This document shows, piece by piece, positions 1 through 9,480 of a stretch of 64,000 nucleotides of DNA. The first letter of the stretch is position 1, and each line of letters begins with the position of its first letter. Source of the stretch: Xanthobacter agilis (GTDB taxonomy: Bacteria > Pseudomonadota > Alphaproteobacteria > Rhizobiales > Xanthobacteraceae); contig NZ_JABWGX010000013.1 of NCBI RefSeq assembly GCF_021730435.1, positions 62,001 through 126,000 of the forward strand, read 5' to 3'. A program made the translations under genes and the position numbers. The notes beneath the pieces are model-generated. The model was not told the origin of the DNA. It saw only the letters and a program-made list of their open reading frames with translations, and did not search any database.

Positions 1-846
1 CTTGTCGTCCTGGGACACGAACAGGGTGAAGTTGGGCCGCGGCTTGCCCAATTCGTCGAAGATGACGCGGAACACATCCGAATCCACATCGGGCGCCGCC
101 AGCATCACATTCTTGATCTTCGGCAGGATGCGGCCATTGCGGATGGCCATCTGCCGCAGCGCCTCGAGCGTCACCACATTGCCCATGGAGTGGGCCAGAA
201 TGGAGATCTCGCCCACATTCGGGTCCTTGGCCATGAACGTCAGAAGGCGCTCCAGCGCATCCCGGGAATAAGAGGTGCTCTCGCGATCGTAGCCATAGGC
301 CAGCAGGCTCCCGCGCGACGGCCAGGTGAACAGCACCGGCGTCACGTCCGCCCCCGAATCGTGGACGATCTGGGCAAAACGGAACACCGCGTCGTCGAAC
401 CGCTGATTATAGCCGTGCACGAACACCAGCGCCTGCCGGCCGGGCGTGCGCTTGATGCGGGCGTTGAACCACTTGACGGCCTGGTCCGAGGTCAGGTCCT
501 CCAGGCGCGTGGTGACGAAATCGGTGGCCGGATTGCCCGGAACGGTCTTCGGCCATTGCACCTCGCCCATCGCGCGGGTGCCGTCCGGCGGAATCGAGAC
601 GTCGATCTCCATGAAGGTCGGCGTGCCGCCGCGCTCGCCGGTATAGACGTCCGGCCCATCGGTGCGGGCGCGCACGGTCGCGACGATCATGTTGACGCGG
701 GACGTGCCCGGAGCCTCGTCGGGAACGGGAATAAGAACCCCGTCCGGCCGCCCGCCGCATCCCGCCACCAGGAACACCACCACTAGGCACGACACGATCT
801 CGCGCCACCGAAGCGCAGCCAGAATCCGCAACGTCTCACCCCGCAT
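1..846 (-). CDS. Alpha/beta-hydrolase lipoprotein (DUF900 type), C-terminus cut by window edge
   Basis: The reading frame is open from an ATG at 846 to base 1, giving 282 codons with no stop, so the C-terminus lies outside the window. The N-terminus has a hydrophobic segment ending in the lipobox-like VAGC (Cys about residue 28), which suggests a lipid-anchored envelope protein. Downstream are VFVHGYNQ (oxyanion region of DUF900 hydrolases) and the nucleophile elbow LAHSMGN. These are typical of DUF900/COG4782 esterase-like proteins. The substrate is unknown. The gene follows pcm on the same strand with about 80 bp between them, so co-transcription is possible. The fold assignment is firm; the biological role is not. 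Confidence 0.85.
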   Translation of the reverse strand, partial: MRGETLRILAALRWREIVSCLVVVFLVAGCGGRPDGVLIPVPDEAPGTSRVNMIVATVRARTDGPDVYTGERGGTPTFMEIDVSIPPDGTRAMGEVQWPKTVPGNPATDFVTTRLEDLTSDQAVKWFNARIKRTPGRQALVFVHGYNQRFDDAVFRFAQIVHDSGADVTPVLFTWPSRGSLLAYGYDRESTSYSRDALERLLTFMAKDPNVGEISILAHSMGNVVTLEALRQMAIRNGRILPKIKNVMLAAPDVDSDVFRVIFDELGKPRPNFTLFVSQDDK

Positions 847-929
847 AAAGTCCCTCAAGTGGATATGGCAGCCGCACCGCGTCCGCAATCGGAGTTCGCG
901 GGGAAAGCCCGCCGGTCCGCGCGAATCTT

Positions 930-1589
930 CTAGAGTGTGGCGGCCACGCCCGGAATGAGCGGCAGGAAACGCACCGGCATCAGCTCCCGCACCTGGTTTC
1001 CGGACTGCTCCTTCACCACCCGCACCAGCACCTGCACCTCGTCCCCTTTTCCAATGGGAATAAGGAGAACGCCGCCCAACTTGAGCTGATCGAGCAGCGC
1101 GGGCGGAATCTCGCGCGCGGCGGCGGTCACCATGATGCGGTCGAAGGGGGCCCGCGACGGCATCCCCAGCATGCCGTCGCCCACATAAGCGGTGAGGTTG
1201 CGCAAGCCCAGCACCTCGTACCGGGCCAAGGCCTCCGACACCAGGGTACGGTAGCGATCCACCGTCACCACGCGGGCCGCGAGATGCGACAGCACGGCGG
1301 CCTGATAACCGGAGCCGGTCCCCACCTCCAACACCGCATGCTCGGCAACGACGCCCAGCGCCTCCGTCATGGCGGCGACAAGGGATGGCTGGGACATGGT
1401 CTGCCCGCAGGGAATGGGCAGCGAGACATCGTCATAGGCAAAGGCGCGCAGCTGCGGATCCACGAACAGCGGACGCGGCACCAGCTCCATGGCGCGCAGA
1501 ACCGCCACGTCGCGAATGCCGTGCTGGCGCAAGGCCAGGATGAAGGCCATTCGCTCGGCCTTCTCGCCCTCGCTGTCGCCCCCGCTCAT
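930..1589 (-). CDS. pcm: Protein-L-isoaspartate O-methyltransferase
   Basis: 219 aa, normal length for PCMT. It uses S-adenosylmethionine to methylate L-isoaspartyl residues in damaged cytosolic proteins, starting their repair. The SAM-binding glycine-rich loop VLEVGTGSGYQ is at about residues 86-96. The family motif PCGQTMSQP is at about 60-68, and the C-terminal beta-strand region with PIGKG is present. The gene is transcribed away from recG across an AT-rich 121-bp spacer. It is followed on the same strand by the DUF900 lipoprotein. In many alphaproteobacteria pcm sits next to surE, which is not visible here. Confidence 0.95.
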   Translation of the reverse strand: MSGGDSEGEKAERMAFILALRQHGIRDVAVLRAMELVPRPLFVDPQLRAFAYDDVSLPIPCGQTMSQPSLVAAMTEALGVVAEHAVLEVGTGSGYQAAVLSHLAARVVTVDRYRTLVSEALARYEVLGLRNLTAYVGDGMLGMPSRAPFDRIMVTAAAREIPPALLDQLKLGGVLLIPIGKGDEVQVLVRVVKEQSGNQVRELMPVRFLPLIPGVAATL

Positions 1590-1614
1590 GACCCACTTCC
1601 ACAGCTATCTATGA

Positions 1615-1631
1615 CCTATTGAAATAATAGG
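1615..1631. promoter_or_regulatory. Inverted repeat in the divergent pcm/recG promoter region
   Basis: CCTATT (1615-1620) and AATAGG (1626-1631) form a perfect 6-bp inverted repeat with a 5-base spacer. It lies in an AT-rich stretch (about 1610-1685) between the divergent pcm and recG starts. It could be an operator or part of a promoter. No regulator can be named from sequence. The pyrimidine-rich bases directly before recG contain no clear ribosome-binding site. Confidence 0.3.
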
Positions 1632-1710
1632 AATTTTCGCGATATCTCAAGTTGAACTTTAACTTTAAGTTTGCGCACCACTTTAAGAGACAGGCCCCCT
1701 CCCCTTCCCC

Positions 1711-3798
1711 ATGCGCCCGGCTTCGCTCGATCCGCTCTTTTCTCCCCTCGACAGCCTCCCCGGCATCGGGCCGAAGCTGCTGCGGCCGTTCGCGCGCCTG
1801 CTGGGGCGCGATCCCCCGCGGGTGCTGGACCTTCTCGCCCACATGCCGTCCCATTTCGTGGACCGGCGGGCACGTCCCACCATCGCCGAGGCGGTTCCGG
1901 AGACGGACGTGACCCTCGAAGTGCATGTGGACAGTCACCAGCACCCCCCTGAAGGCAGCCGGGCACCGCACCGGACCTATGTTTCGGACCCGAGCGGCAG
2001 TCTCGTGGTGGCCCATTTCAAGATGGATCGGGGCCGGCTGGAGCACATGCTGCCGGTGGGGGCGACCCGCTGGCTGTGCGGGCGCATCTCGCTTTATGAC
2101 GGCATGCGGCAGATGACCCATCCGGACCGGGTGCTGGACGCCGCCGGCCTTGCCCGCCTGCCGCAGGTGGAACAGGGGTATCCGCTGGTGGAAGGCCTCG
2201 CCGCCGGCTACCTGCGGCGCGCCATCGAGGCCGCCCTCGGCCGGGTGCCGGAGCTGCCCGAATGGATCCCGCCGGACCTGACCGGGCCGTGGCCATCGTT
2301 CCGCGACGCCCTCGCCCGCCTCCACCGCCCGGCGACCCCGGAGGAGGCGGTCCCCACCGGCGCGCCCTGGCGGCGGCTCGCTTTCGACGAATTGTTCGCC
2401 CACCAGCTCACCCTCGCCTTCATCCGCGCGCGGGAAGAACTGGCCGGCGGCCGCGTGACCGTGGGCGATGGCCAGCTCTCGCGGCTCATCCTCGCCGCCC
2501 TGCCGTTCGCGCTCACAGGCGCGCAGCAGCAGGCGCTCGCCGCCATCCGCGCGGACCTTGCGGCGGAAACCCGCATGCTGCGCCTGCTTCAGGGCGACGT
2601 GGGATCAGGCAAGACGGTGGTGGCCCTGCTCGCCGCCGCCACCGCCATGGAGGCGGGCCGGCAGGCGGCCCTGATGGCGCCGACCGAGATCCTCGCCCGC
2701 CAGCATCACGAGACCATTGCCCCCCTGGCGGAAGCGGCCGGCATCGAGGTGGCGGTGCTCACCGGGCGGGAGAAGGGCAAGGCCCGCGCCGCCTTGCTCG
2801 CCGGCCTCGCGGAGGGGCGCACGCGGCTCGTCATCGGCACCCATGCGCTGATCCAGGACGACGTCGCCTTCCATGACCTTGGCCTCGCGGTGGTGGACGA
2901 GCAGCACCGGTTCGGGGTGGAGCAGCGTCTGGCGCTGGCCCGCAAGGGGCATGGGGTAGACATGCTGGTGATGACCGCCACCCCCATTCCGCGCACCCTG
3001 GTGCTGACCCTGTTCGGCGACATGGACTCCTCGGAGCTGCGGGAGAAGCCGCCGGGCCGGCAGGAGGTGGACACCCGCGCCTTGCCCATGGACCGCCTCG
3101 ACGAGGTGGTGGCCGGCGTCGGCCGCGCCCTGGCCAAGGGCGCGCAGGCCTATTGGATCTGCCCGCTGGTGGAGGAAAGCGAGGCGAGCGACCTGACCTC
3201 GGTCACCGAGCGGTTCGAGGACCTGAAGGCCCATTTCGGCGACAAGGTGGATGTGGTGCACGGGCGCCTGTCGGGCGCGGCCAAGGATGCGGCCATGGCC
3301 CGCTTCGCCGCCGGCGAGACCCGCCTTCTGGTGTCCACCACCGTCATCGAGGTGGGCGTCAACGTGCCCAATGCCACGCTCATGGTGATCGAGCATGCCG
3401 AGCGGTTCGGCCTGGCCCAGCTCCACCAGTTGCGCGGGCGGGTGGGGCGCGGCGAAAAGGCCTCGACCTGCCTGCTGCTCTATCGCGGGCCCCTGAGCGA
3501 AACCGCCAAGGCGCGCCTGTCCATCCTGCGCGAGAGCCAGGACGGCTTCCGCCTCGCGGAGGAAGACCTGCGCCTGCGCGGCGAAGGCGACGTGCTGGGC
3601 ACCCGGCAGAGCGGCATGCCCGGCTTCCGCATCGCCCGCATGGAAGTCCACAGCGCGGAGATGGAGGCCGCCCGCGCCGCCGCGGCCGCGGTCATCCGCG
3701 CCGATCCGGAGCTGACAGGGCCACAGGCGCCGGCGCTGCACACCCTGCTGTATCTCCACGAGCGGGATGCGGCGGTGCGCCTTTTGTCCGCCGGCTGA
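1711..3798 (+). CDS. recG: ATP-dependent DNA helicase RecG
   Basis: 695 aa, full length. RecG remodels stalled replication forks and branch-migrates Holliday junctions. The N-terminal wedge/OB region occupies about residues 1-240. Walker A GDVGSGKT is at 295-302, the DExH-type box DEQH at 396-399, and the TATPIPRTL motif follows. The C-terminal helicase half contains the QLRGRVGRG motif typical of RecG/Mfd. The ATG at 1711 is the first in frame that gives the conserved N-terminus (PLDSLPGIGPK). The sequence just before it is C-rich with no good Shine-Dalgarno site, so translation may be weak or leaderless. The DUF454 gene follows on the same strand. Confidence 0.97.
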   Translation: MRPASLDPLFSPLDSLPGIGPKLLRPFARLLGRDPPRVLDLLAHMPSHFVDRRARPTIAEAVPETDVTLEVHVDSHQHPPEGSRAPHRTYVSDPSGSLVVAHFKMDRGRLEHMLPVGATRWLCGRISLYDGMRQMTHPDRVLDAAGLARLPQVEQGYPLVEGLAAGYLRRAIEAALGRVPELPEWIPPDLTGPWPSFRDALARLHRPATPEEAVPTGAPWRRLAFDELFAHQLTLAFIRAREELAGGRVTVGDGQLSRLILAALPFALTGAQQQALAAIRADLAAETRMLRLLQGDVGSGKTVVALLAAATAMEAGRQAALMAPTEILARQHHETIAPLAEAAGIEVAVLTGREKGKARAALLAGLAEGRTRLVIGTHALIQDDVAFHDLGLAVVDEQHRFGVEQRLALARKGHGVDMLVMTATPIPRTLVLTLFGDMDSSELREKPPGRQEVDTRALPMDRLDEVVAGVGRALAKGAQAYWICPLVEESEASDLTSVTERFEDLKAHFGDKVDVVHGRLSGAAKDAAMARFAAGETRLLVSTTVIEVGVNVPNATLMVIEHAERFGLAQLHQLRGRVGRGEKASTCLLLYRGPLSETAKARLSILRESQDGFRLAEEDLRLRGEGDVLGTRQSGMPGFRIARMEVHSAEMEAARAAAAAVIRADPELTGPQAPALHTLLYLHERDAAVRLLSAG

Positions 3799-3895
3799 GC
3801 GCCGCGCCCGCGGACGCTCGGTCAGCCCGCCGCCGACGCGCGCCCGCGGCCTTCCGGCCCTTGCCCTTCTGCCGGGGAGCCGGCATGGTCGGGCC

Positions 3896-4429
3896 ATGAC
3901 ACGCCCATCGCGCCTGCCGTCCACCCCCTCGGCCCAAAGCCCGAGCACAGGCCCGAGCACGGGTCCGAGTGAAGACCCCGCCCGCGGCGCGGCGCGGGAT
4001 GCTGGCGCAGCGGGGCGGCCCAACGGCCGATCGGGTGGACGCCGGCGGCCCGATACCCGCGCCATGCGGGCGACGCTCTACCGGCAAACCCTGTTCGCGG
4101 CGGGCGTGGTGTTCCTGGTGGTGGGGTGCATCGGCATGGTGGTGCCCATGATGCCGGGCACCGTGTTTCTGATTCTCGCCGCCTGGTGCTTCACCCGCTC
4201 CTCGCCGCGCATCGAGGCATGGCTGCTCAACCACCGCTATCTCGGCCCCAGTGTCCGCCGCTGGCGGGAAACCGGCGCCATCCCGCTCGTGGCCAAGGGA
4301 TTCGCCCTGACGAGCTTCGTCGGTTCCTTCAGCGGCGCCTGGTATTTCGGCGCGCCGCAGCCGGTGCTGATCGCCCTCGGCGTCTTGTTCGCGCTGCTGA
4401 CCGTGTTCATCGTCACACGGCCCAATTGA
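3896..4429 (+). CDS. DUF454 family small inner-membrane protein (YbaN-like)
   Basis: 177 aa from the ATG at 3896. The first about 55 residues are low-complexity (Ser/Pro/Arg/Gly-rich). An internal ATG at 4064 would give a 121-aa protein that is closer to the usual family size, so the start is uncertain. The conserved part has hydrophobic segments around GVVFLVVGCIGMVVPMMPG, an AAWCFTRSSPR motif and a C-terminal pair of membrane segments. These are typical of DUF454/YbaN, whose function is unknown. The gene is 97 bp downstream of recG on the same strand and converges on the diguanylate cyclase gene. Confidence 0.8.
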   Translation: MTRPSRLPSTPSAQSPSTGPSTGPSEDPARGAARDAGAAGRPNGRSGGRRRPDTRAMRATLYRQTLFAAGVVFLVVGCIGMVVPMMPGTVFLILAAWCFTRSSPRIEAWLLNHRYLGPSVRRWRETGAIPLVAKGFALTSFVGSFSGAWYFGAPQPVLIALGVLFALLTVFIVTRPN

Positions 4430-4460
4430 TGGCCTGCGTCACCTTTCAGCAGCCGATAAC

Positions 4461-4476
4461 AGACATCAGGGTGTCT
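4461..4476. terminator. Weak hairpin between convergent genes
   Basis: AGACA (4461-4465) and TGTCT (4472-4476) form a short stem in the AT-rich 84-bp gap between the stops of the DUF454 gene and the diguanylate cyclase gene. A T-run follows at about 4500. This could be a weak shared terminator. Confidence 0.25.
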
Positions 4477-4513
4477 CTGTAACGCATTGTTATTCAATAA
4501 TTTTTAACCACAT

Positions 4514-5689
4514 TTAAAGTTGAGCCGAAACCGCCTGGAGGTGCCGGCGCGGCGCGCAGACAACGCGGTTGCGGCCCCCCTCCTTGGCCTCGTAAAGCGC
4601 CGCGTCGGCGCGGGTGATCGCGGCTTTCATCTCATAGGGCGGACCGATCTCCGTCACGCCGATGCTCACGGTGAATGCCGGCGCCCCGTCCTCGGCGCAG
4701 GTGGCGGTGGCGAGGCGGAGCGTCTCGGCGTGCAGCTGTGCGGCCTCTTCACCGGTGCGGTCCAGCAGCACCGCGAACTCCTCGCCGCCGATCCGCGCCA
4801 CCAGGGCGGATGGGGGCAGCGTGCGCATCAGCATCGCACCGAAGGCGCGAATGGCCGCGTCGCCCGCGCCGTGCCCATAGGTGTCATTGATCGCCTTGAA
4901 GCGGTCGAGGTCCAGGATCAGCAGCGAGACCGGGCGCCGCTGCGGGGCGGCGCCCGCCAGCATCCGTTCAGCCCGCATGTCGAACCCACGGCGGTTGGCG
5001 ACGCCGGACAAGGGATCGGTCTCGGCATCCGCCTGTTTTTCCAGGATCACGCTCTGCAACGCCTTGATGAGCAGCACCAGCCCGGTGGCCACCAGCATGA
5101 TGCCGGAACTGACCTGAGAGATGAGCGCATAGGTGCTGTCGATGTAGTTGGTGACAGCCGCGCCGGTGCCGATCCGCACCGCCACCACCGCCTTCACCGG
5201 GAAATGCAGCGCCAGCAGCGCAAACATGGCCGCCAGCAGCAGATCGCTGGTCCGCCGCCGGCTCCGGTGCAGAATGACCCCCACGCACGCCAGCATCGCC
5301 AGCATGTAGGGCGACTGGTAAAGCAGCTCATACGCCCAGGAATTGCGGTGGAGCTGGCTCAGCACGGCCACGGTGAAAAACGTGTAGCTGGCGATCGCCG
5401 CCAACAGACGCCACGGGGGTGACTGGCGATAGAACACCGCCAGTGCCGGCACCATCAGCAGCAGCGCCAGCGCAAAACTGAAATAGACCAGGAAGCCGAA
5501 CGGGGTGGTCCAGCCGCTATAGGCAAGCCCGAGCTGCGCCATCGGCGTCAGCATGCCCACGCCGTAGCTGGCGGCGAACCAGATGGGGGCGCGATTGCCG
5601 GGGTTGAGCAGCGCAATGGTCACATAGCTCGCCGCGAACAGCACGGCGACCGCCATGTTCATGACGAGAGTGAATCCAGCGGGCTGCAT
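4514..5689 (-). CDS. Membrane-bound GGDEF diguanylate cyclase
   Basis: 391 aa from the ATG at 5689. The first about 220 residues contain roughly seven hydrophobic segments and form an integral-membrane input module of no family I recognise. The rest is a GGDEF domain with the DLDRFKAINDTYGHGAGD signature and an intact active site, RIGGEEF. It should make cyclic di-GMP from two GTP at the inner membrane. The RxxD product-inhibition (I) site expected five residues before GGEEF is absent (PPSA at that position), so classical feedback inhibition is not predicted. The reading frame stays open far upstream into glmS, but that stretch is shadow coding. The gene lies 128 bp downstream of the glmS stop. 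Confidence 0.9.
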   Translation of the reverse strand: MQPAGFTLVMNMAVAVLFAASYVTIALLNPGNRAPIWFAASYGVGMLTPMAQLGLAYSGWTTPFGFLVYFSFALALLLMVPALAVFYRQSPPWRLLAAIASYTFFTVAVLSQLHRNSWAYELLYQSPYMLAMLACVGVILHRSRRRTSDLLLAAMFALLALHFPVKAVVAVRIGTGAAVTNYIDSTYALISQVSSGIMLVATGLVLLIKALQSVILEKQADAETDPLSGVANRRGFDMRAERMLAGAAPQRRPVSLLILDLDRFKAINDTYGHGAGDAAIRAFGAMLMRTLPPSALVARIGGEEFAVLLDRTGEEAAQLHAETLRLATATCAEDGAPAFTVSIGVTEIGPPYEMKAAITRADAALYEAKEGGRNRVVCAPRRHLQAVSAQL

Positions 5690-5817
5690 CCGGTGGCGAC
5701 TTCCCCTCCGCGCAACGACCGTGCGACTGCTTTGAACACCCGCACTTACGGTAGGATATGCAGCCACGCGCCCGATAGGGCAACCACAACAATCCGCAAC
5801 CTTTACGCGATCCCCTG

Positions 5818-7641
5818 CTATTCCACCGTGACCGACTTGGCGAGGTTGCGCGGCTGGTCCACGTCCGTGCCCATGATGACCGCGGTATGATACGCAATGA
5901 GCTGCACCGGAATGGCATAGACCATCGGACACACGGCCGGGGACATCTCGGGCAGGATCAGCTTTTGCACCGCGTCCACATGGGCCGCCTCGGCGCCCTT
6001 GGGATCGGTCACGAGAATGATCTTGCCGCCGCGCGCCGCCACCTCCTCCATATTGGAGACGGTCTTTTCGAAGATGCGGTCGTGGGGCGCGATGACCACC
6101 ACCGGCATTTTCTCGTCGATGAGGGCGATGGGGCCATGCTTCAGCTCGCCGCCGGCGTAGCCCTCGGCGTGGATGTAGGAGATTTCCTTGAGCTTCAAGG
6201 CCCCTTCCAGCGCCAGCGGATAATTGGTGCCGCGCCCGAGGTAGAGCACGTCCCGCGCCTTGGCGAGGGTGCGGGCCAGCACCTCGATCTCGGGCGCGAG
6301 CTTCAGCGCCTCGGTCATCAGCCGCGGCACCTCCATGAAGGCGCGCACAAGGCGCCGCTCGTCGTCCTCCGCCAGCCGGCCGGAGGCGCGGCCGAGGGCC
6401 ACGGCAAGGCACGCGAGCGTGGCGAGCTGGCAGGTGAACGCCTTGGTGGAGGCAACGCCGATCTCCGGCCCGGCCAGGGTCGGCAGCACCATGTCCGCCT
6501 CGCGGGCGATGGTGGAGGTGGGCACGTTCACCACCGCCACCACCTTTTGCCCGCACGCCTTGGCATAGCGCAGGGAGGCGAGGGTGTCCGCCGTCTCGCC
6601 CGACTGGGAGATGACGATGGTGACACCGCCCGGCTCCAGGGGCGTCTCGCGATAGCGGAACTCGGAGGCAATGTCGGTGGAAACCGGAATGCGGGCGAAC
6701 TGCTCGATCCAGTATTCCGCCACCGCCCCGGCATAGAGCGCGGTGCCGCAGGCGGTGATGGAGATGCTGCGCACGCTGTCGAGATCGAACGGCAGCTCGG
6801 GCACCGCGACCTTCTCGTTCGCGAGGTCGAGATAATGGCCGAAGGCATAGGACATGACCTCCGGCTGCTCGTAGATCTCCTTGGCCATGAAGTGGCGGTG
6901 GTTGCCCTTGTCCACCAGCAGGGCGCCGGCGGGCACCTTCTGCACGGTGCGCTTCACCTGGGCGCCGGTCTCGTCGCGGATGGTGACGCCCTCGCGGGTG
7001 AGCACCGCCCAGTCGCCTTCCTCAAGATAAGCGATACGGTCGGTGAGAGTACCAAGGGCGATGGCGTCGGAGCCGAGGAACATCTCGCCCCGCCCGTAGC
7101 CGATGGCGAGCGGCGAGCCGCGCCGCGCCGCGACCAGCAGATCGTCCTTGCCGTCGAACAGGAAGGCGAGCGCGAATGCGCCCTTCAGCCGCGGCAGCAC
7201 CGCCGCCACCGCCGCCACCGGATCACGGCCGGCGAGCAGCTCGCGGTCCACAAGCTGGGCCACGACCTCGGTGTCGGTGTCGCTCCGGAACGACACACCG
7301 AGGTCGATCAGGTCCTGCTTCAGCTCGCGGAAGTTCTCGATGATGCCGTTGTGCACCACCGCCACGCGCTTGGTGGCGTGGGGGTGGGCATTGCGCTCGG
7401 AAGGCTTGCCGTGGGTGGCCCAGCGGGTGTGCCCGATGCCGATGTGACCCTTGAGGGGGTGCTTCTGCAGCTTCTGCTCCAGATGCCGCAGCTTGCCCTC
7501 GGCCCGGCACACTTCCAGGTGGCCATCTTCAAGGGTGGCGACGCCGGCCGAATCGTAGCCCCGGTATTCGAGGCGCCGGAGGGATTCCAGAAGGTGATCC
7601 GCGACCGCGCTCTTGCCCAGGATGCCGACGATGCCACACAT
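5818..7641 (-). CDS. glmS: Glutamine--fructose-6-phosphate aminotransferase (isomerizing)
   Basis: 607 aa. It converts fructose-6-phosphate and glutamine to glucosamine-6-phosphate, the first step to UDP-GlcNAc for peptidoglycan and lipid A. The start was set at the ATG giving MCGIVG, because the Cys after the initiator Met is the glutaminase nucleophile. A frame extension five codons upstream would bury that Cys. The glutaminase domain covers residues 1 to about 220 (RGYDSAG, GHTRWATHG). Two SIS sugar-isomerase domains follow (SQSGETADT; GRGTNYPLALEG), and the conserved C-terminus DQPRNLAKSVTVE is intact. It lies 246 bp downstream of glmU on the same strand. I see no glmS ribozyme. Confidence 0.97.
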   Translation of the reverse strand: MCGIVGILGKSAVADHLLESLRRLEYRGYDSAGVATLEDGHLEVCRAEGKLRHLEQKLQKHPLKGHIGIGHTRWATHGKPSERNAHPHATKRVAVVHNGIIENFRELKQDLIDLGVSFRSDTDTEVVAQLVDRELLAGRDPVAAVAAVLPRLKGAFALAFLFDGKDDLLVAARRGSPLAIGYGRGEMFLGSDAIALGTLTDRIAYLEEGDWAVLTREGVTIRDETGAQVKRTVQKVPAGALLVDKGNHRHFMAKEIYEQPEVMSYAFGHYLDLANEKVAVPELPFDLDSVRSISITACGTALYAGAVAEYWIEQFARIPVSTDIASEFRYRETPLEPGGVTIVISQSGETADTLASLRYAKACGQKVVAVVNVPTSTIAREADMVLPTLAGPEIGVASTKAFTCQLATLACLAVALGRASGRLAEDDERRLVRAFMEVPRLMTEALKLAPEIEVLARTLAKARDVLYLGRGTNYPLALEGALKLKEISYIHAEGYAGGELKHGPIALIDEKMPVVVIAPHDRIFEKTVSNMEEVAARGGKIILVTDPKGAEAAHVDAVQKLILPEMSPAVCPMVYAIPVQLIAYHTAVIMGTDVDQPRNLAKSVTVE

Positions 7642-7758
7642 GCACAAAAGCTCCACGTTCCGTTAGGCGCCCGGTTCCCCGCCGAGAATCAGGGTGCACC
7701 GCAAAACTGAACCTTTCCTACCGCTGCCGGGCGGCAGGGGCGGAATCACTTCCGCTTT

Positions 7759-7789
7759 CGGTTCTTATCCGTGTCCCGGTTCTTATCCG
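7759..7789 (-). repeat. Tandem 13-bp direct repeat upstream of glmS
   Basis: On the minus strand CGGATAAGAACCG occurs twice, at 7777-7789 and 7759-7771, separated by 5 bases (period 18). It lies in the glmU-glmS spacer, 118-148 bases before the glmS start. The exact duplication in an otherwise unstructured spacer suggests a protein-binding pair or a small local duplication. No regulator is identified. Confidence 0.5.
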
Positions 7790-7887
7790 CGGCATGGAGA
7801 CGCCAGACGGATCGCCCGGCAGGCGTCTCGCCGCACCCATCTTCAGGCGAAGCGGTTCCGGTCGGCGTGACGAAAATGCGTCGCCGC

Positions 7888-9234
7888 TTAAGCCTTGTCC
7901 TTGGCGTGGCGGGCGCGGAAGGCACTGGCCCAACCTTCCTTCACCACCTGGCGGCTGCGGGCGAGAGCGAGGGCATCGGCCGGAACATCGTCCGTCACCA
8001 CCGCGCCGGTCCCCACGAACGCCCCCTTGCCGATGGTCACCGGCGCCACCAGGGCGGAGTTGACCCCGATGAAGGCGCCCTCCCCGATCTCGGTGCGGTA
8101 TTTGCCGAAGCCATCGTAATTGCAGGTGATGGTCCCGGCGCCCAGATTGGCGTTCGCCCCCACATGGGCATCGCCCACATAAGAGAGGTGGTTGATCTTG
8201 GCGCCCTTTTCCACATGGGCCGCCTTGGTTTCCACGAAATTGCCGATGCGCACCCCGCTTTCCAGCCGGGTGCCGGGCCGCAGCCGGGCGAACGGGCCGA
8301 TGCTCGCGCCGGTGTCCACCATTGCGCCCTCCAGATGGCTGAAGGCATGGATGGTGACATCGTCGCCCACGCTGACGCCGGGGCCGAACACCACATGGGG
8401 TTCCACCACCACGTCCCGGCCGAGCCGGGTATCGGCGGACAGGAACACCGTTTCGGGCGCCACCAGGGTCGCGCCCGCCGCCATGGCCGCGCGCCGCAGC
8501 CGCTGCTGGAAGATGGCCTCCGCCTCGGCGAGCTGGAGGCGGCTGTTGACCCCCGCCACTTCGTCCACATCCGCTTCCGTAGCCACGGTGGTCCGCCCGT
8601 CGGCACGGGCAAGCTCCACCGCGTCGGTCAGGTAATATTCGCCCTTGGCGTTGGCATTGCCAATGCGCTCCAGGAGCGCGAGCGCGCCGGTGCCGGACAG
8701 CGCCATGAGACCGGCGTTGCAGAAGCCGACGGCCTTTTCCTCGGCGGTCGCATCCTTGTCCTCGCGGATGGCGAGCAGCGTGTCCCCCTGCGTCAGCAGG
8801 CGGCCATAGCCGGCCGGGTCCTCAGGCCGGAAGCCCAGCACCGCCACCGCCGCCCCTTGCGCCAGCGGCGCCCGCAGGCGGGACAGGGTTTCGGAGCGGA
8901 TCAGCGGCGTGTCCGCATACAGCACCAGAATGTCGTCGGCGCCGGCCTCCAGGGCGGCGCGCGCCGCCAGCACGGCATGGGCCGTGCCCAGCCGCTCGCG
9001 CTGCACGAACACCTCCGCCTCCGGGCTCACCCGGCGCGCCTCGGCGGCCACGTCGTCGCGGTCGGGGCCGATGACGACGGCGGTGCGGGTGGCGCCGGCC
9101 GCGCGGGTCGCCTCCAGCACATGATGCAGCATGGTGCGGCCGGCGATCTTGTGCAGCACCTTCGGGATGCGCGACGCCATGCGGGTGCCTTCACCGGCGG
9201 CCAGCACCACCACGAGGAGTTTCCGTTCACCCAT
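7888..9234 (-). CDS. glmU: Bifunctional GlcNAc-1-phosphate uridyltransferase / glucosamine-1-phosphate acetyltransferase
   Basis: 448 aa. It makes GlcNAc-1-P from GlcN-1-P and acetyl-CoA, then UDP-GlcNAc with UTP. The N-terminal nucleotidyltransferase Rossmann domain (about 1-230) carries [19 protein letters not shown]. The C-terminal half is a left-handed beta-helix of hexapeptide repeats, with NFVETK and NYDGFGK acetyltransferase motifs. AAGGAGAG about 6 bases before the ATG supports the start. It is upstream of glmS on the same strand, and the two supply the precursor used by the lpx genes further right. It is divergent from the small membrane protein gene at 9481. Confidence 0.97.
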   Translation of the reverse strand: MGERKLLVVVLAAGEGTRMASRIPKVLHKIAGRTMLHHVLEATRAAGATRTAVVIGPDRDDVAAEARRVSPEAEVFVQRERLGTAHAVLAARAALEAGADDILVLYADTPLIRSETLSRLRAPLAQGAAVAVLGFRPEDPAGYGRLLTQGDTLLAIREDKDATAEEKAVGFCNAGLMALSGTGALALLERIGNANAKGEYYLTDAVELARADGRTTVATEADVDEVAGVNSRLQLAEAEAIFQQRLRRAAMAAGATLVAPETVFLSADTRLGRDVVVEPHVVFGPGVSVGDDVTIHAFSHLEGAMVDTGASIGPFARLRPGTRLESGVRIGNFVETKAAHVEKGAKINHLSYVGDAHVGANANLGAGTITCNYDGFGKYRTEIGEGAFIGVNSALVAPVTIGKGAFVGTGAVVTDDVPADALALARSRQVVKEGWASAFRARHAKDKA

Positions 9235-9480
9235 GATGCTCTCTCCTTGAGCCCTGTCCCTTATCGCGCCCGCCGCCGCCGGGAAAGGGTGCGGGAGCAG
9301 AGCGGCGATGCCGATCGAACGTGGCCTCTGCCACGGGATTCAAGCGTGCGCCCGGCCGACAGGCGGCGCGGGCAAGGGCCGGATCGCCCGCGCCGCAGGC
9401 CCCCCATCCCCCTTGCCTCTGGACGGCGCAGCCGCCACCTCTTAAGCCTGCCGCGCCAACCAAGGTCCGGATCATCCGCC

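Noticed and set aside
4504-4518. Possible CtrA box (TTAA...TTAA) near the end of the diguanylate cyclase gene
   Set aside because: The half-sites are 6, not 7, bases apart and lie at a 3' end between convergent genes.
4514-6556. A 680-codon open frame combining the diguanylate cyclase with a long upstream part
   Set aside because: Residues before the ATG at 5689 are the shadow of glmS (Arg/Gly/Ala-rich, no domain). The real gene starts at 5689.
7642-7887. glmS ribozyme
   Set aside because: It is a feature mainly of Firmicutes, and no matching core sequence or double-pseudoknot pattern is seen.
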